This document shows positions 34,650-44,069 of a DNA stretch of 64,000 bases, piece by piece (within the stretch, counting starts at the first letter, position 1; each line of letters begins with the position of its first letter). Location: the NCBI RefSeq assembly GCF_041359055.1, contig NZ_JBGJKZ010000002.1, positions 1 to 64,000 on the forward strand. Direction: 5' to 3'. Under the pieces are notes generated by a model. That model was not told the origin of the DNA and searched no databases. It saw nothing but the letters and a program-made list of their open reading frames with translations. Made by a program: the position numbers and the translations under genes. This stretch comes from Paenalcaligenes hominis_A. Lineage in GTDB: Bacteria; Pseudomonadota; Gammaproteobacteria; Burkholderiales; Burkholderiaceae_B.

Positions 34650-36014
34650 TTAGCTTACTTTTTTAAATGCTAGCGACATAAAACCTTCTAGGCTGTCGTC
34701 TTTGATTTCTAACCAAGGGCGAGGCAGCTGTGCTGCCATGGTACCAGTGATGGTCGAGGCATAAGATTTATTACGGAAGCCCATAATATCGGTTTGTTTA
34801 TCTTGTAGCCATTGTTTGAATAGATCCGCTTGCTGGTGTACAGGGAAACTAGGGTAGTCGGTGACTTGAATCAGATCATCAATATAACTGGCTTGAAAAT
34901 CAATGGATTTAGCATCGGTATCCAGTTGCTCGTGGCGGGCGAGCCAAGCATCTATGTCTTGACGTCGTGATGCAGCGTCGGGAAGTTGGATCTTGCCCAT
35001 GATGACATCACGCACAAACCACGCTTGCGCATCAAACATATTAAATGTGAACCATTGGTCTTGCATCCCTAAATACATCAGTTTGGGGTTTGATTGAAAC
35101 GCCACACCTTTATAGAGGTTGTCAGGGTATAAGCAGTTGTGAGTTTCTAGACGTAGATCATCTGGTAGGAACGGGAAATGGAACAAATAACCGGTACACA
35201 TAATAATGGCATCTACATTTTGAGAGGTACCATCAGTGAAGTGAACGGTATTACCGTCTATGTGATCAAGACCCGGTTTTTCATTGATGGCATCAGGCCA
35301 GTCGTACCCAAAGGAGCCACCACGATGGCTGATGGTTATGGATTTGGCACCGTATTTATAACACTGTGAGCCAATGTCTTCGGCAGAGTAACTACCGCCT
35401 ACAAGTAAAACGTCTTGGTCTTCGAATTCGAGCGCATCCCGAAAATCATGCGCATGCAGTACTCGGCCGGGGAACTGCTCCATGCCTTTGTAGTAAGGCA
35501 TATTAGGGGTAGAGAAATGCCCTGTAGCTACAATTACGTAATCAAACTCTTCGGTTTCTTGCTCGCCCGTTTTGTGGTTCATCACCGTTACGGTAAAGCG
35601 TTCAGTTTGTTCATCAAAGGTCACCCAGCGTACTGGACATTCAAAACGAATGTAATTAAAAATAGCCCGTTTATCGATGCGCCCCATAATGTAGTCTTTT
35701 AATACTTCACGGGGTGGGTACGAGGGAATAGGCTGATTAAAGTGCTGATCAAAACTGTAATCAGCAAACTCTAAACACTCTTTGGGGCCATTGGACCATA
35801 AATAGCGGTACATACTGCCATGCACTGGTTCACCATTGCGGTCTAGGCCAGTACGCCAGGTGTAGTTCCACATGCCACCAATGTCGTTTTGTTTTTCGTA
35901 ACAGGTAATTTCAGGTAAGTCGGTTACGCCTGCTTTGCGCAAGGCTTCAAACGCACGCAACTGTGCCAATCCACTAGGGCCTGCGCCTAGTATAGCTATC
36001 TTTGTTTTAGCCAA
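34650..36014 (-). CDS. tmm: flavin-containing monooxygenase, trimethylamine monooxygenase-like
   Basis: A 454-residue FMO. FAD site GAGPSGLAQ (~10-18); the segment WNYTWRTGLDRNGEPVHGSM then MYRYLWSNGPKECLEFADY strongly recalls bacterial trimethylamine monooxygenase (Tmm of Roseobacter/Methylocella); FPGRVLHAHDFRD is the FMO fingerprint; GGSYSAEDIG the NADPH site; MCTGYLFHFPF the ATG-like motif. Expected reaction: NADPH- and O2-dependent N-oxidation of trimethylamine to the N-oxide. The usual partner tdm (TMAO demethylase) is not adjacent. Indole or sulfide oxidation is a possible side activity. The gene is monocistronic. Confidence 0.88.
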   Translation of the reverse strand: MAKTKIAILGAGPSGLAQLRAFEALRKAGVTDLPEITCYEKQNDIGGMWNYTWRTGLDRNGEPVHGSMYRYLWSNGPKECLEFADYSFDQHFNQPIPSYPPREVLKDYIMGRIDKRAIFNYIRFECPVRWVTFDEQTERFTVTVMNHKTGEQETEEFDYVIVATGHFSTPNMPYYKGMEQFPGRVLHAHDFRDALEFEDQDVLLVGGSYSAEDIGSQCYKYGAKSITISHRGGSFGYDWPDAINEKPGLDHIDGNTVHFTDGTSQNVDAIIMCTGYLFHFPFLPDDLRLETHNCLYPDNLYKGVAFQSNPKLMYLGMQDQWFTFNMFDAQAWFVRDVIMGKIQLPDAASRRQDIDAWLARHEQLDTDAKSIDFQASYIDDLIQVTDYPSFPVHQQADLFKQWLQDKQTDIMGFRNKSYASTITGTMAAQLPRPWLEIKDDSLEGFMSLAFKKVS

Positions 36015-36345
36015 AATAAAACTCCGTTTCTTTGTTAGGCGCTAGCAAGGTGAGCGCTCTTTTTTTAATAGTTTTTAATGAAGAAAGGCCGTTTTTAAGT
36101 GTTCATACCTTTGGGTATTGAGCTTAAAAAATGCCCTCAAGCCCATCTTGGGTAGATGGAAAATAGATGGTCAAGAGGGTCATTGTACCATATTTTTGGA
36201 ATTGGGTCTATTGGTGCTAACGGTAGGTGTTTGAAATCATTATGGATTTTTATTTTTGCTTTAAGCGTATACATACAAGCAAGGATTTTTCCTTGCCCAT
36301 TAAAAAAGAAATTCTAGTAAAAAATAAAGGTTAACTGGACATTAA
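36015..36345. other. 331-base gap between the YdjM-like gene and tmm
   Basis: Both flanking genes read leftward. The middle holds a terminator-like hairpin (36126-36179), and the 110 bases next to tmm, which are A/T-rich, likely contain its promoter. Nothing else recognisable. Confidence 0.55.
36126..36179 (-). terminator. likely terminator of the YdjM-like gene
   Basis: On the minus strand CCCTC...CCATCT pairs with AGATGG...GAGGG (internal mismatches), followed by a C and then A-TTTTTT. It lies ~165 bases beyond the YdjM-like stop codon. Confidence 0.6.
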
Positions 36346-36870
36346 CTAGGTCCAAAGCCGAATCCATAAACTCGTTAAATAATGTCCACCTACAGTGTTT
36401 TGATGCGTATATAACCAACTGCCCACACCAAACAATGTAAAGACTGCCACCATCATTTTTTCATTTTCTCCCGAGCGCCAAAGACCACCAAAAAAAGTAA
36501 TGCGTTTATGGGGTAATACCCATGGAATACCAAGCGGGTTAGGGGCATCTGCAAAAATGTGAGCTAAAGCGCCTAGGCTGATGCCTAACAAAGCACATGC
36601 GTAGTAGGGGTCTAAATAGTGATATGCAAAATACATTAAGCCCAACCACAACGGGGGCCAATGAGTGATAGTGCGGTGGGGGATAAGCGTTTTTGTACGC
36701 ACACCCCGCTTATAAATAGGAATTTCTATTAAATCGGGGAGTGTGGTAGAGCAAGCGGCGGCAAGTGCTGCAATGGCCTCTGCGCTATAGGAAAAACCTA
36801 GAGCATGGACGAATGCTGCAGCAAAAAAACCTGCGCCGACTCCGGTTAGTCGATGTCCTTTGCCCGTCAT
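36346..36870 (-). CDS. YdjM-like membrane-bound metal-dependent hydrolase (DUF457)
   Basis: A 174-residue membrane protein of the YdjM/DUF457 family: TGKGHRLTGVGAGFFAAAF with the first conserved His, TTLPDLIEIP with the acidic pair, HRTITHWP with the H-R-x-x-x-H motif, and ADAPNPLGIPWVLPHKR. The conserved His/Asp suggest metal binding; LexA-regulated in E. coli. Activity is not established. Confidence 0.86.
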   Translation of the reverse strand: MTGKGHRLTGVGAGFFAAAFVHALGFSYSAEAIAALAAACSTTLPDLIEIPIYKRGVRTKTLIPHRTITHWPPLWLGLMYFAYHYLDPYYACALLGISLGALAHIFADAPNPLGIPWVLPHKRITFFGGLWRSGENEKMMVAVFTLFGVGSWLYTHQNTVGGHYLTSLWIRLWT

Positions 36871-37190
36871 GTGTTTCTACTGCCTTAGTAATACTGGAAA
36901 AAAGACCAGTACCCTATCATAGCTGCAATCTAAACGCCAGAGGTAAAGAAATAACCCATACTATGGCACTCAAATAGCAGAGTCTAAAAGCCCTGTTTTT
37001 TTGAGCTTTAAGGTTTTTAGTTGGATGATGTCCATTGAAAGAGACTAAGGAGGATAAAGTCCCTTGACTCACTCATACTAAACAAAAGTTGAGGGTATTA
37101 TGGTTGGCGTGGAAAACAAAATAATAAATTTAAACATTTATTTATTTGTCTATTTTTTGCCCTTATTTATATTTATGTAATGCGTGGTAT
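36871..37190. other. 320-base gap between divergent YdjM-like and MFS genes
   Basis: A/T-rich, especially in the 80 bases before the MFS gene. An AAGGAGG motif near 37048 is followed within the next 12 bases only by a TTG that opens a five-codon frame, so I do not call a gene. No operator or RNA could be defined. Confidence 0.5.
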
Positions 37191-38387
37191 ATGTTGACAC
37201 CCTCGTCTGAAACAGATGCTTTTATTATGCAAGGTAGCCGTGAATACAAACGTGCTACTTTTGCTTTATTTTGTGCAGGTTTTGCTACGTTTGCTTTGCT
37301 TTATTGTGTGCAGCCTTTGTTGCCTCAATTAGCCGCGTATTTTTCCATTACGGCAGCAAACAGTAGTCTAGCGTTATCAGTGACCACATTCAGTTTGGCA
37401 GCAGGGCTACTTATTTCAGGGGCTCTCAGTGAAAGCTGGGGGCGCAAACGCGTCATGGTAGTTGCGCTGTTAGGAGCATGCGTTTTAGGTTTAAGCACGG
37501 CATGGATAACGAATTGGCATCTATTATTACTATTGCGCACGCTACTTGGCATTATGCTGAGCGGCCTACCTGCTTTAGCAATGGCTTACATAGTGGAAGA
37601 GTTCGACCCGAGCTCGTTGTCCGTTGCTATGGGTACATACATTAGCGGCACTGCCTTAGGTGGTTTGTTAGGGCGGTTGCTTACTGGGATACTTAGCGAT
37701 TGGGGTGGATGGCAGGTGGCTTTAGGTGGTATTGCTGCATTAGCGGTGGTGGCCTGTGGTTTGTTTATTTGCTTACTTCCGGCCTCAAAACATTTTGTTG
37801 CCCAACCTCTTTCATTAAAAGGGGTGGTGCAAAACTATATCCAACATATATCTCATAAAGAGCTACGCATTCTCTTTTGGTTACCCTTTTTATTAATGGG
37901 TAGTTTTGTCGCTTTGTTTAATTACATTGGCTTTTATCTGTCTCAAGCTCCTTTCACTTTATCGAGCAGTGTCATTGGTTTTTTATTCTTAGTGTATTTG
38001 TTGGGTATATGGAGCTCAAATATTGCGGGTAAGCTGGTTGCGAAACGAGGAGCACGCCCCGTATTGTTAAGCGCAATAGGCGTAATGTTTGTTGGCGCTT
38101 TGTTGTGCCTGACGTTTCAGCTCAGTGTGATTATTGTGGGGTTGGCGTTATTTACAGCCGGTTTTTTTGCTGCTCATTCTGTGGCTAGTGGACTGGTGGG
38201 GCAAACGGCTACCAAGGCTCGCGCGCAGGCGTCGGCGCTTTACCTCAGTTTTTATTATTTAGGCTCCAGTGTATTGGGGTATGCCATCGGGTGGTTTTGG
38301 TTACATGGAAACTGGTATTGGGTAGTCGGTGTTATCAGTCTGGTTTTAATGGTGTCCTATCGTCTGGCGTTACGCATTACTAAGTAG
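37191..38387 (+). CDS. MFS transporter, YnfM-like
   Basis: A 398-residue MFS transporter: GSREYKRATFALFCAGFATFALLYCVQPLLP matches the N-terminus of E. coli YnfM, followed by GALSESWGRKRVM (motif A) and 12 hydrophobic segments. Probably a drug- or metabolite-efflux permease of unknown substrate. The start is uncertain: ATG at 37191 has no clear ribosome-binding site, and ATG at 37227 is the alternative. Confidence 0.83.
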   Translation: MLTPSSETDAFIMQGSREYKRATFALFCAGFATFALLYCVQPLLPQLAAYFSITAANSSLALSVTTFSLAAGLLISGALSESWGRKRVMVVALLGACVLGLSTAWITNWHLLLLLRTLLGIMLSGLPALAMAYIVEEFDPSSLSVAMGTYISGTALGGLLGRLLTGILSDWGGWQVALGGIAALAVVACGLFICLLPASKHFVAQPLSLKGVVQNYIQHISHKELRILFWLPFLLMGSFVALFNYIGFYLSQAPFTLSSSVIGFLFLVYLLGIWSSNIAGKLVAKRGARPVLLSAIGVMFVGALLCLTFQLSVIIVGLALFTAGFFAAHSVASGLVGQTATKARAQASALYLSFYYLGSSVLGYAIGWFWLHGNWYWVVGVISLVLMVSYRLALRITK

Positions 38388-38580
38388 ATGGCACCTCTAG
38401 TCTGATACTCACCCTATGTCTCAGCACTTCTTGGGGCCGTTTTCATATAGATACGTATTGTAGCGTTTGTATCAGTAGAGCCGACTATGATGATGCCTCT
38501 AATAACAAACTAATTGAGCAGGTTGCGCCTAGGTTTCATAGCACATCTAGAGCAAGCTGCTTAGAGAAAAGGAGTCTCGA

Positions 38581-39813
38581 GTGCTAGCTGCAAAAACACG
38601 AATCAAATGGAATGTCATGATGGCAATAGGCACCCTTTACGCGCTTCCCTCTTTCGCACAATCTGTGCCCAATCCTCATGCAAAAGAGGAAATTGGGACA
38701 GTGCAACAGGTTTATGATGGCGTGCTGTTGCCCGATATTCAGGCTAATACCTTTCGTAATATTGATCGGTTGTTTGCAACGCGAACAGTAAAGCACGATC
38801 CCAATCATATTTATCCTTTGCCTGAAAGTGAAAAAAAACTAACTCAAATCGAGGTTAAGGCACACGATAAAACTTACGATTTAGTGGATTACATCACCAT
38901 TAATCGAGTAGCAGGGTTGTTAGTACTGAAAGATGGAAAAATCGCTTACGAAACTTATCAGTTAGGTAACACCGATCAAACCCGTTGGATGTCTATGTCA
39001 GTGGTTAAATCCATTACCGCCACATTGATTGGCGCAGCCATCCAAGACGGTCATATCAAAAGTATTGATGACCCCATCACCGATTACTTACCCGAGCTTA
39101 AACAAAGTGCTTATGATGGGGTAACGGTACGTCATTTATTGCAAATGGCCTCAGGTGTGCGGTGGAACGAAACCTATACGGATCCTAAATCCGACCGTCG
39201 TGCCATGCTTGAGGTTCAACATGCCCAAGAACCGGGCGGTGTGTTAAAACTGATGGCATCTTTACCGCGGGCGGCAGAGCCCGGCACAAAATGGAATTAC
39301 AGCACAGGTGAAACTCAAGTGGCAGGCGCTTTAGTGAAAGCTGCTGTTGGCAAACCCGTAAGCGAGTATTTGTCTGAGCGTATTTGGAGCAAGCTCGGTA
39401 TGGAGTCTGACGCTACATGGTGGCTTGAGTCCGATGATGGCTTAGAGGTAGGTGGCAGTGGTTTATCTGCCACTTTGCGTGACTATGGGCGTTTTGGTCA
39501 GTTTTTATTAAACGACGGCGTAATTGACGGCGAAGAAATATTGCCCAAAGGCTGGGTTAAAGAAGCCGGCTCACCTAAAGACATTAGTGGCGAGCGCATC
39601 AACTATGGGTATATGTTGTGGCCTATTCCCAATGCAGAAGGCACTGTACACGAAGGGGCTTTTGAAGCTCGCGGCATTTTTGGTCAACATGTGTATGTGA
39701 ACCCAAAACACAATGTGGTCATCGCAGCGTGGGGGGCTTTGCCTAAACCACAAAATAAAGCCACTGTGCCTGATAACGACGTGTTTGCCGCTATGGTTGA
39801 AGCACTACAGTAA
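38581..39813 (+). CDS. serine hydrolase, beta-lactamase class C / 6-aminohexanoate-dimer hydrolase-like
   Basis: A 410-residue secreted serine hydrolase. Start is GTG with AAAGGAGTCTCGA in front; signal peptide 1-27 (ending SFAQ). Catalytic SxxK is S140-V-V-K143, the Tyr motif is in KWNYSTGE, and a late GIFGQHVYV segment corresponds to the third motif. This pattern (beta-lactamase fold, NylB/EstB-like) fits amide or ester hydrolysis; true beta-lactamase activity is unlikely from sequence alone. The neighbours give no substrate hint. Confidence 0.85.
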   Translation: MLAAKTRIKWNVMMAIGTLYALPSFAQSVPNPHAKEEIGTVQQVYDGVLLPDIQANTFRNIDRLFATRTVKHDPNHIYPLPESEKKLTQIEVKAHDKTYDLVDYITINRVAGLLVLKDGKIAYETYQLGNTDQTRWMSMSVVKSITATLIGAAIQDGHIKSIDDPITDYLPELKQSAYDGVTVRHLLQMASGVRWNETYTDPKSDRRAMLEVQHAQEPGGVLKLMASLPRAAEPGTKWNYSTGETQVAGALVKAAVGKPVSEYLSERIWSKLGMESDATWWLESDDGLEVGGSGLSATLRDYGRFGQFLLNDGVIDGEEILPKGWVKEAGSPKDISGERINYGYMLWPIPNAEGTVHEGAFEARGIFGQHVYVNPKHNVVIAAWGALPKPQNKATVPDNDVFAAMVEALQ

Positions 39814-39832
39814 ATAATGGTTTTACTTTAAA

Positions 39833-39868
39833 AAATGCGCTCCTATTTAAAAATAGTGAGCGCATTTT
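39833..39868. terminator. bidirectional terminator between hydrolase and MFS genes
   Basis: AAATGCGCTC pairs with GAGCGCATTT around an A/T-rich loop that itself can pair (CTATTT/AAATAG). It is flanked by A and T runs and lies between convergent genes. Confidence 0.88.
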
Positions 39869-39921
39869 ATTTTGTGACTACGAGTCGCTAAGCAGTATAA
39901 AAGGGCGTAAAAGTAAAAGGC

Positions 39922-41391
39922 TTAGCTTAGACGCTGCCGGTGTTGAAGGTCTTTAAATGCCATCCATAAAGACAAACCCATAATAAGCAAAATTGCAAAA
40001 AAACCGATGATCACTGCTGTGGTCCAAGAGGTATGGGGTTGTAGACTAAATACCAACGCTGTAATGACAGCGATACCCACAGAGGTGCCGATACGTTGTC
40101 CGGTTTGCATAATAGCCCCCGAGCTGCCGGCGTAATTAAGTGGGATCTCAGCTAGGGTTAAGGTTTGATTAGGACTAATCGTAGCGCCTTGGCCCAGACC
40201 AAAAAAACCAAGACTTAAAAGTAGCCACCAAATGCTAAGGCCCATGTAGTAATGCAACACAATAAATATAATGCTTAAAACTAACCCCAACATGGCCATA
40301 CAAAGACCGCCAATAACGACTTTGCGCCCATAGCGATTAATATGTCGTCCAGACCAGTTCGAGGCCAGTGCTGAAAGCAATGCCGACGGAATACCAATCA
40401 GGCCTGCCTCAAAAGCAGTAAAGCCAATAGCTTGTTGAGTATAAATAGGAATCAACACCCACACACTGGTCATACCTAAAAAGTACAGCGCCATAATTAA
40501 ACTGCCATTACGGTAACTGGTAATGGAGAAAATTTTTAAATCCACCATAGGGCTATAACCACGACGCATATACCAGTTTTCCCATTGCACCCAGAGATAA
40601 AAAAGTAAAAGACCTAATGGAATCAGCAGCCAAATTAATGACGAAGACTGCGACTCCACAAACGGAAACAGTACGCTTAGTACGCCTGTTCCCAGTAATA
40701 AAGCACCTATAGGATCTAAAGAGCTTAAACCGTGGTTTTTTTTCAATTCAGAAAAGCTGACCAAAGGACGAGGAAACCAACGCCACGCTAAAAACAAAGT
40801 CAGTATGCCTATAGGAACGTTAATTAAAAAAGTTAGCCGCCACCCGATATCAGGCCCGCCTAACTGTATAAGTAGCCCGCCTAACACAGGCCCAATGGCA
40901 ACTGATACCCCGACCGTAGTTCCAAATAACCCAAAAGCACGCCCTCGTTCAGGCCCTTTGAAATACTGCTGAATCATGCCTACCCCTTGGGGGTTAAGAA
41001 GACCAGAACCAACCCCTTGCACAAAGCGCGCAATATTTAGTGAGTGCGCATCGGGAGCAAAGCCTGCGGCAATAGAAGATAAAGTAAAAATACTTACCCC
41101 CACCATAAATAAACCGCCTCTGCCGATCAGGTCTCCCGCCCGTCCTGCACTCACAAGCACTACACCAAAAGTAAGCGCGTAGCCGGATAAGATCCACTGC
41201 AAATCAGAATGACTCGCTTGCAAACCTGTTTGCACGGCAGGCAAGGCCACGTTGACCACGCTGACACTCATCAAGGACATAAAAATGGCCCCGATAATAA
41301 CTATTAATAGACGCCAACGCATTGCATTAAAGGAGGAGGATGAGGAGGGAAGAGCAGAGTTTGATGCAGAGGTGTGAGGAGGGGTAGGCAT
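39922..41391 (-). CDS. DHA2 family MFS drug transporter
   Basis: A 489-residue transporter with 14 hydrophobic segments: SVSVVNVALPAVQTGLQASHSDLQWILSGYAL, FVQGVGSGLLNPQGVGMIQQYF (motif C region) and a late LGFFGLGQGATISPNQTL. QacA/LfrA-like exporter of toxic compounds. No adaptor or regulator is directly adjacent, although the LysR gene lies 252 bases upstream in the same direction; nothing recognisable lies in that gap. Confidence 0.88.
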   Translation of the reverse strand: MPTPPHTSASNSALPSSSSSFNAMRWRLLIVIIGAIFMSLMSVSVVNVALPAVQTGLQASHSDLQWILSGYALTFGVVLVSAGRAGDLIGRGGLFMVGVSIFTLSSIAAGFAPDAHSLNIARFVQGVGSGLLNPQGVGMIQQYFKGPERGRAFGLFGTTVGVSVAIGPVLGGLLIQLGGPDIGWRLTFLINVPIGILTLFLAWRWFPRPLVSFSELKKNHGLSSLDPIGALLLGTGVLSVLFPFVESQSSSLIWLLIPLGLLLFYLWVQWENWYMRRGYSPMVDLKIFSITSYRNGSLIMALYFLGMTSVWVLIPIYTQQAIGFTAFEAGLIGIPSALLSALASNWSGRHINRYGRKVVIGGLCMAMLGLVLSIIFIVLHYYMGLSIWWLLLSLGFFGLGQGATISPNQTLTLAEIPLNYAGSSGAIMQTGQRIGTSVGIAVITALVFSLQPHTSWTTAVIIGFFAILLIMGLSLWMAFKDLQHRQRLS

Positions 41392-41643
41392 AGGCGACTA
41401 GATTTTTGAAAAGTATAAGAGCTTATACAATACAACATCAGAGCTAAAAAGGCTGGGCTCCTATGCACGACAGAGGAGGCGTGGGCATATCCAGACGACC
41501 TAATGTATAGCCATAGCCGCATCCATTTTCATCGTGCTTTGCTTAACTCGGCTCGATAAAGCATGCATATGGGTGGGAGTTGTCTAGTTATTCAAAATGA
41601 AACGCAGCCAAACATGCCATTAATAAAAAAGAGCAGAGTTACT

Positions 41644-42564
41644 TTAGGGGTTGATGCAGTTATCTGGGTGGTGAAGCTCAGGATGATCCTCATACATTTT
41701 ATGTACCAAATGTTGCATGGCTTCGATATACCATGAGTTGTCTTTTTTGCGGTGACTGAAAATGATGGGGGAACTAACATCCTCGTCACGAATTAAGCGA
41801 TAGGAAATGTCTTGACGGATTCGGGCAGCGGTAGGAATGACACAAAACCCTTCGCCGGCAGACACTAAACCTAAAGCGGTCTGCAAACTGAGAACCTCTT
41901 GAATATCAGCGGGATAGATGCGTTTATCGTGCAGTGCATTTAATACATAGTCCGCAAAGCTCGGCCGAGGCTGAGATGGGTAAGTGATTAAGGTCTGGTT
42001 GCTTAAAGCGCTTAGACAAATGGGTTCTGTTTGTAAAGCAAAAGGGCTGCTTGAATCCATCGCTAAGGCGAGCCGTTCTTCTCGAAGAGTGATTCTTGCA
42101 ATAGCCGGGTCATGGACTCTGACACGGCCAAAACCAATATCAATGCGCCCTGATTTTAGAGCTTCAAGCTGCTCGGTAGATGTTAGCTCTAAAAACTGTA
42201 GCCGTATATTTGGGTACGTTTTTCTAAAGCTTTGAATCAAAATTGGCAGTCCGCCATATAAAGAAGAAGCAACAAAACCAATAGTCAGGCGCTGCTGATA
42301 GCTTTGGCCTAGGCGGCTGGTGGCTAACTGCATATGCTCAATACGCAACAGTATTTGTACACTTTGCTCGTAAAAAAGTCTTCCCGCTTCGGTTAGTTGT
42401 AAAGGGCGGCTATCGCGCTCAATAAGCTGGACCCCTAACGACTGCTCAAGCAACTGAATCTGCCGACTGAGTGGAGGTTGAGTTATGTGTAATTGTTCGG
42501 CGGCTAGGGTAAAACTACGGGCCTCTGCAACTGCGACAAAATAGCGAATTTGTTTTAGATCCAT
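41644..42564 (-). CDS. LysR family regulator of the benzoate/catechol genes (BenM/CatM/CatR-like)
   Basis: A 306-residue LysR-type regulator: winged helix 1-60 (LKQIRYFVAVAEARSFTLAAEQLHITQPPLSRQIQLLE), ligand domain with GLPILIQSFRKTYPNIRLQFLE and EQLEALKSGRIDIGFGRVRV. The sequence resembles BenM/CatM/CatR, which bind muconate (and benzoate) to activate ben and cat promoters. It diverges from catB over 304 bases, the expected layout for control of the whole downstream pathway. Assignment to muconate sensing is from position and family. Confidence 0.88.
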   Translation of the reverse strand: MDLKQIRYFVAVAEARSFTLAAEQLHITQPPLSRQIQLLEQSLGVQLIERDSRPLQLTEAGRLFYEQSVQILLRIEHMQLATSRLGQSYQQRLTIGFVASSLYGGLPILIQSFRKTYPNIRLQFLELTSTEQLEALKSGRIDIGFGRVRVHDPAIARITLREERLALAMDSSSPFALQTEPICLSALSNQTLITYPSQPRPSFADYVLNALHDKRIYPADIQEVLSLQTALGLVSAGEGFCVIPTAARIRQDISYRLIRDEDVSSPIIFSHRKKDNSWYIEAMQHLVHKMYEDHPELHHPDNCINP

Positions 42565-42868
42565 GGTGTCCAGAGTACTAGTTTAGTAATGGTTATTTTA
42601 ATAAAAGAGCATGGGGCTATCTTTTGGCTGATGAGAATGCCGCATCAATATGATCCCTAATTAAAGCCTTTCTACTGCTAAAGCCGTGTCTAGGGAAAAC
42701 CATATGTTTTTGCTTTATTCGTTTTTATCTTTTTGATTTTATTGCATTTTTTTCTGATTATACCTTATCTGAATAAAGCTAGGTAGAGAAGGTATTGGAC
42801 GCTTAAACGCCCTGGTCTTTAAATAAAAAAACAGACAAAGACATATCTTTACAAAGGGTTTAGGTGAA
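42565..42868. other. 304-base divergent control region, LysR regulator / catB
   Basis: A/T-rich region between the divergent regulator and catB. The half nearer catB contains ATACCTT at 42760 and AAGGTAT at 42789 (listed separately). No gene seen. Confidence 0.6.
42760..42795. promoter_or_regulatory. candidate LysR (BenM/CatM-type) binding region upstream of catB
   Basis: ATACCTT (42760-42766) and AAGGTAT (42789-42795) form an inverted repeat; the left part also reads ATAC-N7-GAAT, one base off the BenM/CatM consensus ATAC-N7-GTAT. It lies 74-109 bases before the catB start. Confidence 0.4.
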
Positions 42869-44014
42869 ATGGTAACAATCGATCGGGTGGAGACACTACT
42901 GCTAGATTTGCCCACTATTCGACCTCATCAGCTTTCTATGACCACCATGCAAGGTCAAACGTTGATGATTGTGCGCATCTATTGTTCGGATGGCTCGGTT
43001 GGAATAGGTGAAGGCACGACTATTGGAGGTCTTGCGTACGGGGCAGAGTCACCTGAAGGGATGAAGCTAGCTATTGATACGTATTTTTCTCCTTTACTAC
43101 TTGGGCAGCGTGCCGATGATGTGTCTCAGTTAATGCAACGTTTACAGCTAGCTATAAGAGATAACCGTTTCGCAAAAAGTGCAGTGGAAACGGCTCTTTA
43201 CGATGCACTAGGACATCGTCGCAACTTACCTGTATCTGAGCTATTAGGAGGACGTGTTTGTGATCGTTTACCTGTGGCTTGGACATTAGCTTCGGGTGAT
43301 ACAGCCAAAGATATTGATGAGGCTGAGGCAATGTTGTCTATGCGTCGCCATCGCATATTTAAATTAAAAATTGGTAAACGTACTGTAGCTGAAGATGTAG
43401 CGCATGTCGCAGCCATAAAAAAAGCATTGGGTGATCGTGGTGCTGTTCGTGTGGACATTAATATGGCTTGGAGTGAGCTAGATGCCCGATATGGCATTCC
43501 CGCCTTGGCTGATGTGGGATGTGAGCTCGTCGAGCAACCCGTAGCAAGCGCTGCAGCGTTAAAGCGTTTATCAGGAAAATATCCTATTGCTGTGATGGCG
43601 GACGAGTCCTTAGTAGGGCCAGAATCCGCTTTTGCCTTGGCACAAGCTGAGGCCGCTGATGTGTTTGCAATCAAAATTGAACAGTCAGGTGGGCTACGTG
43701 CGGCACAAAAAGTCGCTGCGATAGCAGAAGCTGCGCACATTGAACTTTATGGTGGAACCATGCTGGAAGGCAGTATAGGAACGGTTGCCTCAGCTCATGC
43801 TTTCTCCACCTTTCATGCTTTGGAATGGGGAACGGAGCTATTTGGTCCCTTGTTATTAACCGAAGATATCGTAACAACCCCTCTGCTTTATAAGGATTTT
43901 GAGCTTCAAGTTCCACAAGGAGCAGGGTTAGGCATTGCGCTAGATGAAGAGCGGGTGCAGTTTTTTAATCGAGAGCAGCGCAAAAAAAGCGTGAGTTTAG
44001 CAGCAGTCAATTAA
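42869..44014 (+). CDS. catB: muconate cycloisomerase
   Basis: A 381-residue enolase-superfamily enzyme, the usual length. The KxK pair is K165/K167 (FKLKIGK), metal ligands are D196 (VDIN), E222 (LVEQP) and D245 (MADES), and the second base is K269 (FAIKIEQSGG). These match muconate lactonising enzyme, which cyclises cis,cis-muconate to muconolactone. First gene of the rightward benzoate cluster, followed by catA after 55 bases. Confidence 0.95.
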   Translation: MVTIDRVETLLLDLPTIRPHQLSMTTMQGQTLMIVRIYCSDGSVGIGEGTTIGGLAYGAESPEGMKLAIDTYFSPLLLGQRADDVSQLMQRLQLAIRDNRFAKSAVETALYDALGHRRNLPVSELLGGRVCDRLPVAWTLASGDTAKDIDEAEAMLSMRRHRIFKLKIGKRTVAEDVAHVAAIKKALGDRGAVRVDINMAWSELDARYGIPALADVGCELVEQPVASAAALKRLSGKYPIAVMADESLVGPESAFALAQAEAADVFAIKIEQSGGLRAAQKVAAIAEAAHIELYGGTMLEGSIGTVASAHAFSTFHALEWGTELFGPLLLTEDIVTTPLLYKDFELQVPQGAGLGIALDEERVQFFNREQRKKSVSLAAVN

Positions 44015-44069
44015 CAGGCTGTATGTGAAAAAGCCGTTTTTTGACTATTTACATTTAAAGGGAGACATC

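Noticed and set aside
36126..36179. Riboswitch-like leader of the tmm-like gene
   Set aside because: The hairpin ends in a T run in the direction of the preceding gene and lies about 110 bases before tmm, so it is better explained as that gene's terminator.
43198..43740. 180-residue minus-strand frame inside catB
   Set aside because: Antisense shadow of a clear enolase-superfamily gene; Ser/Ala-rich without family character and no ribosome-binding site.
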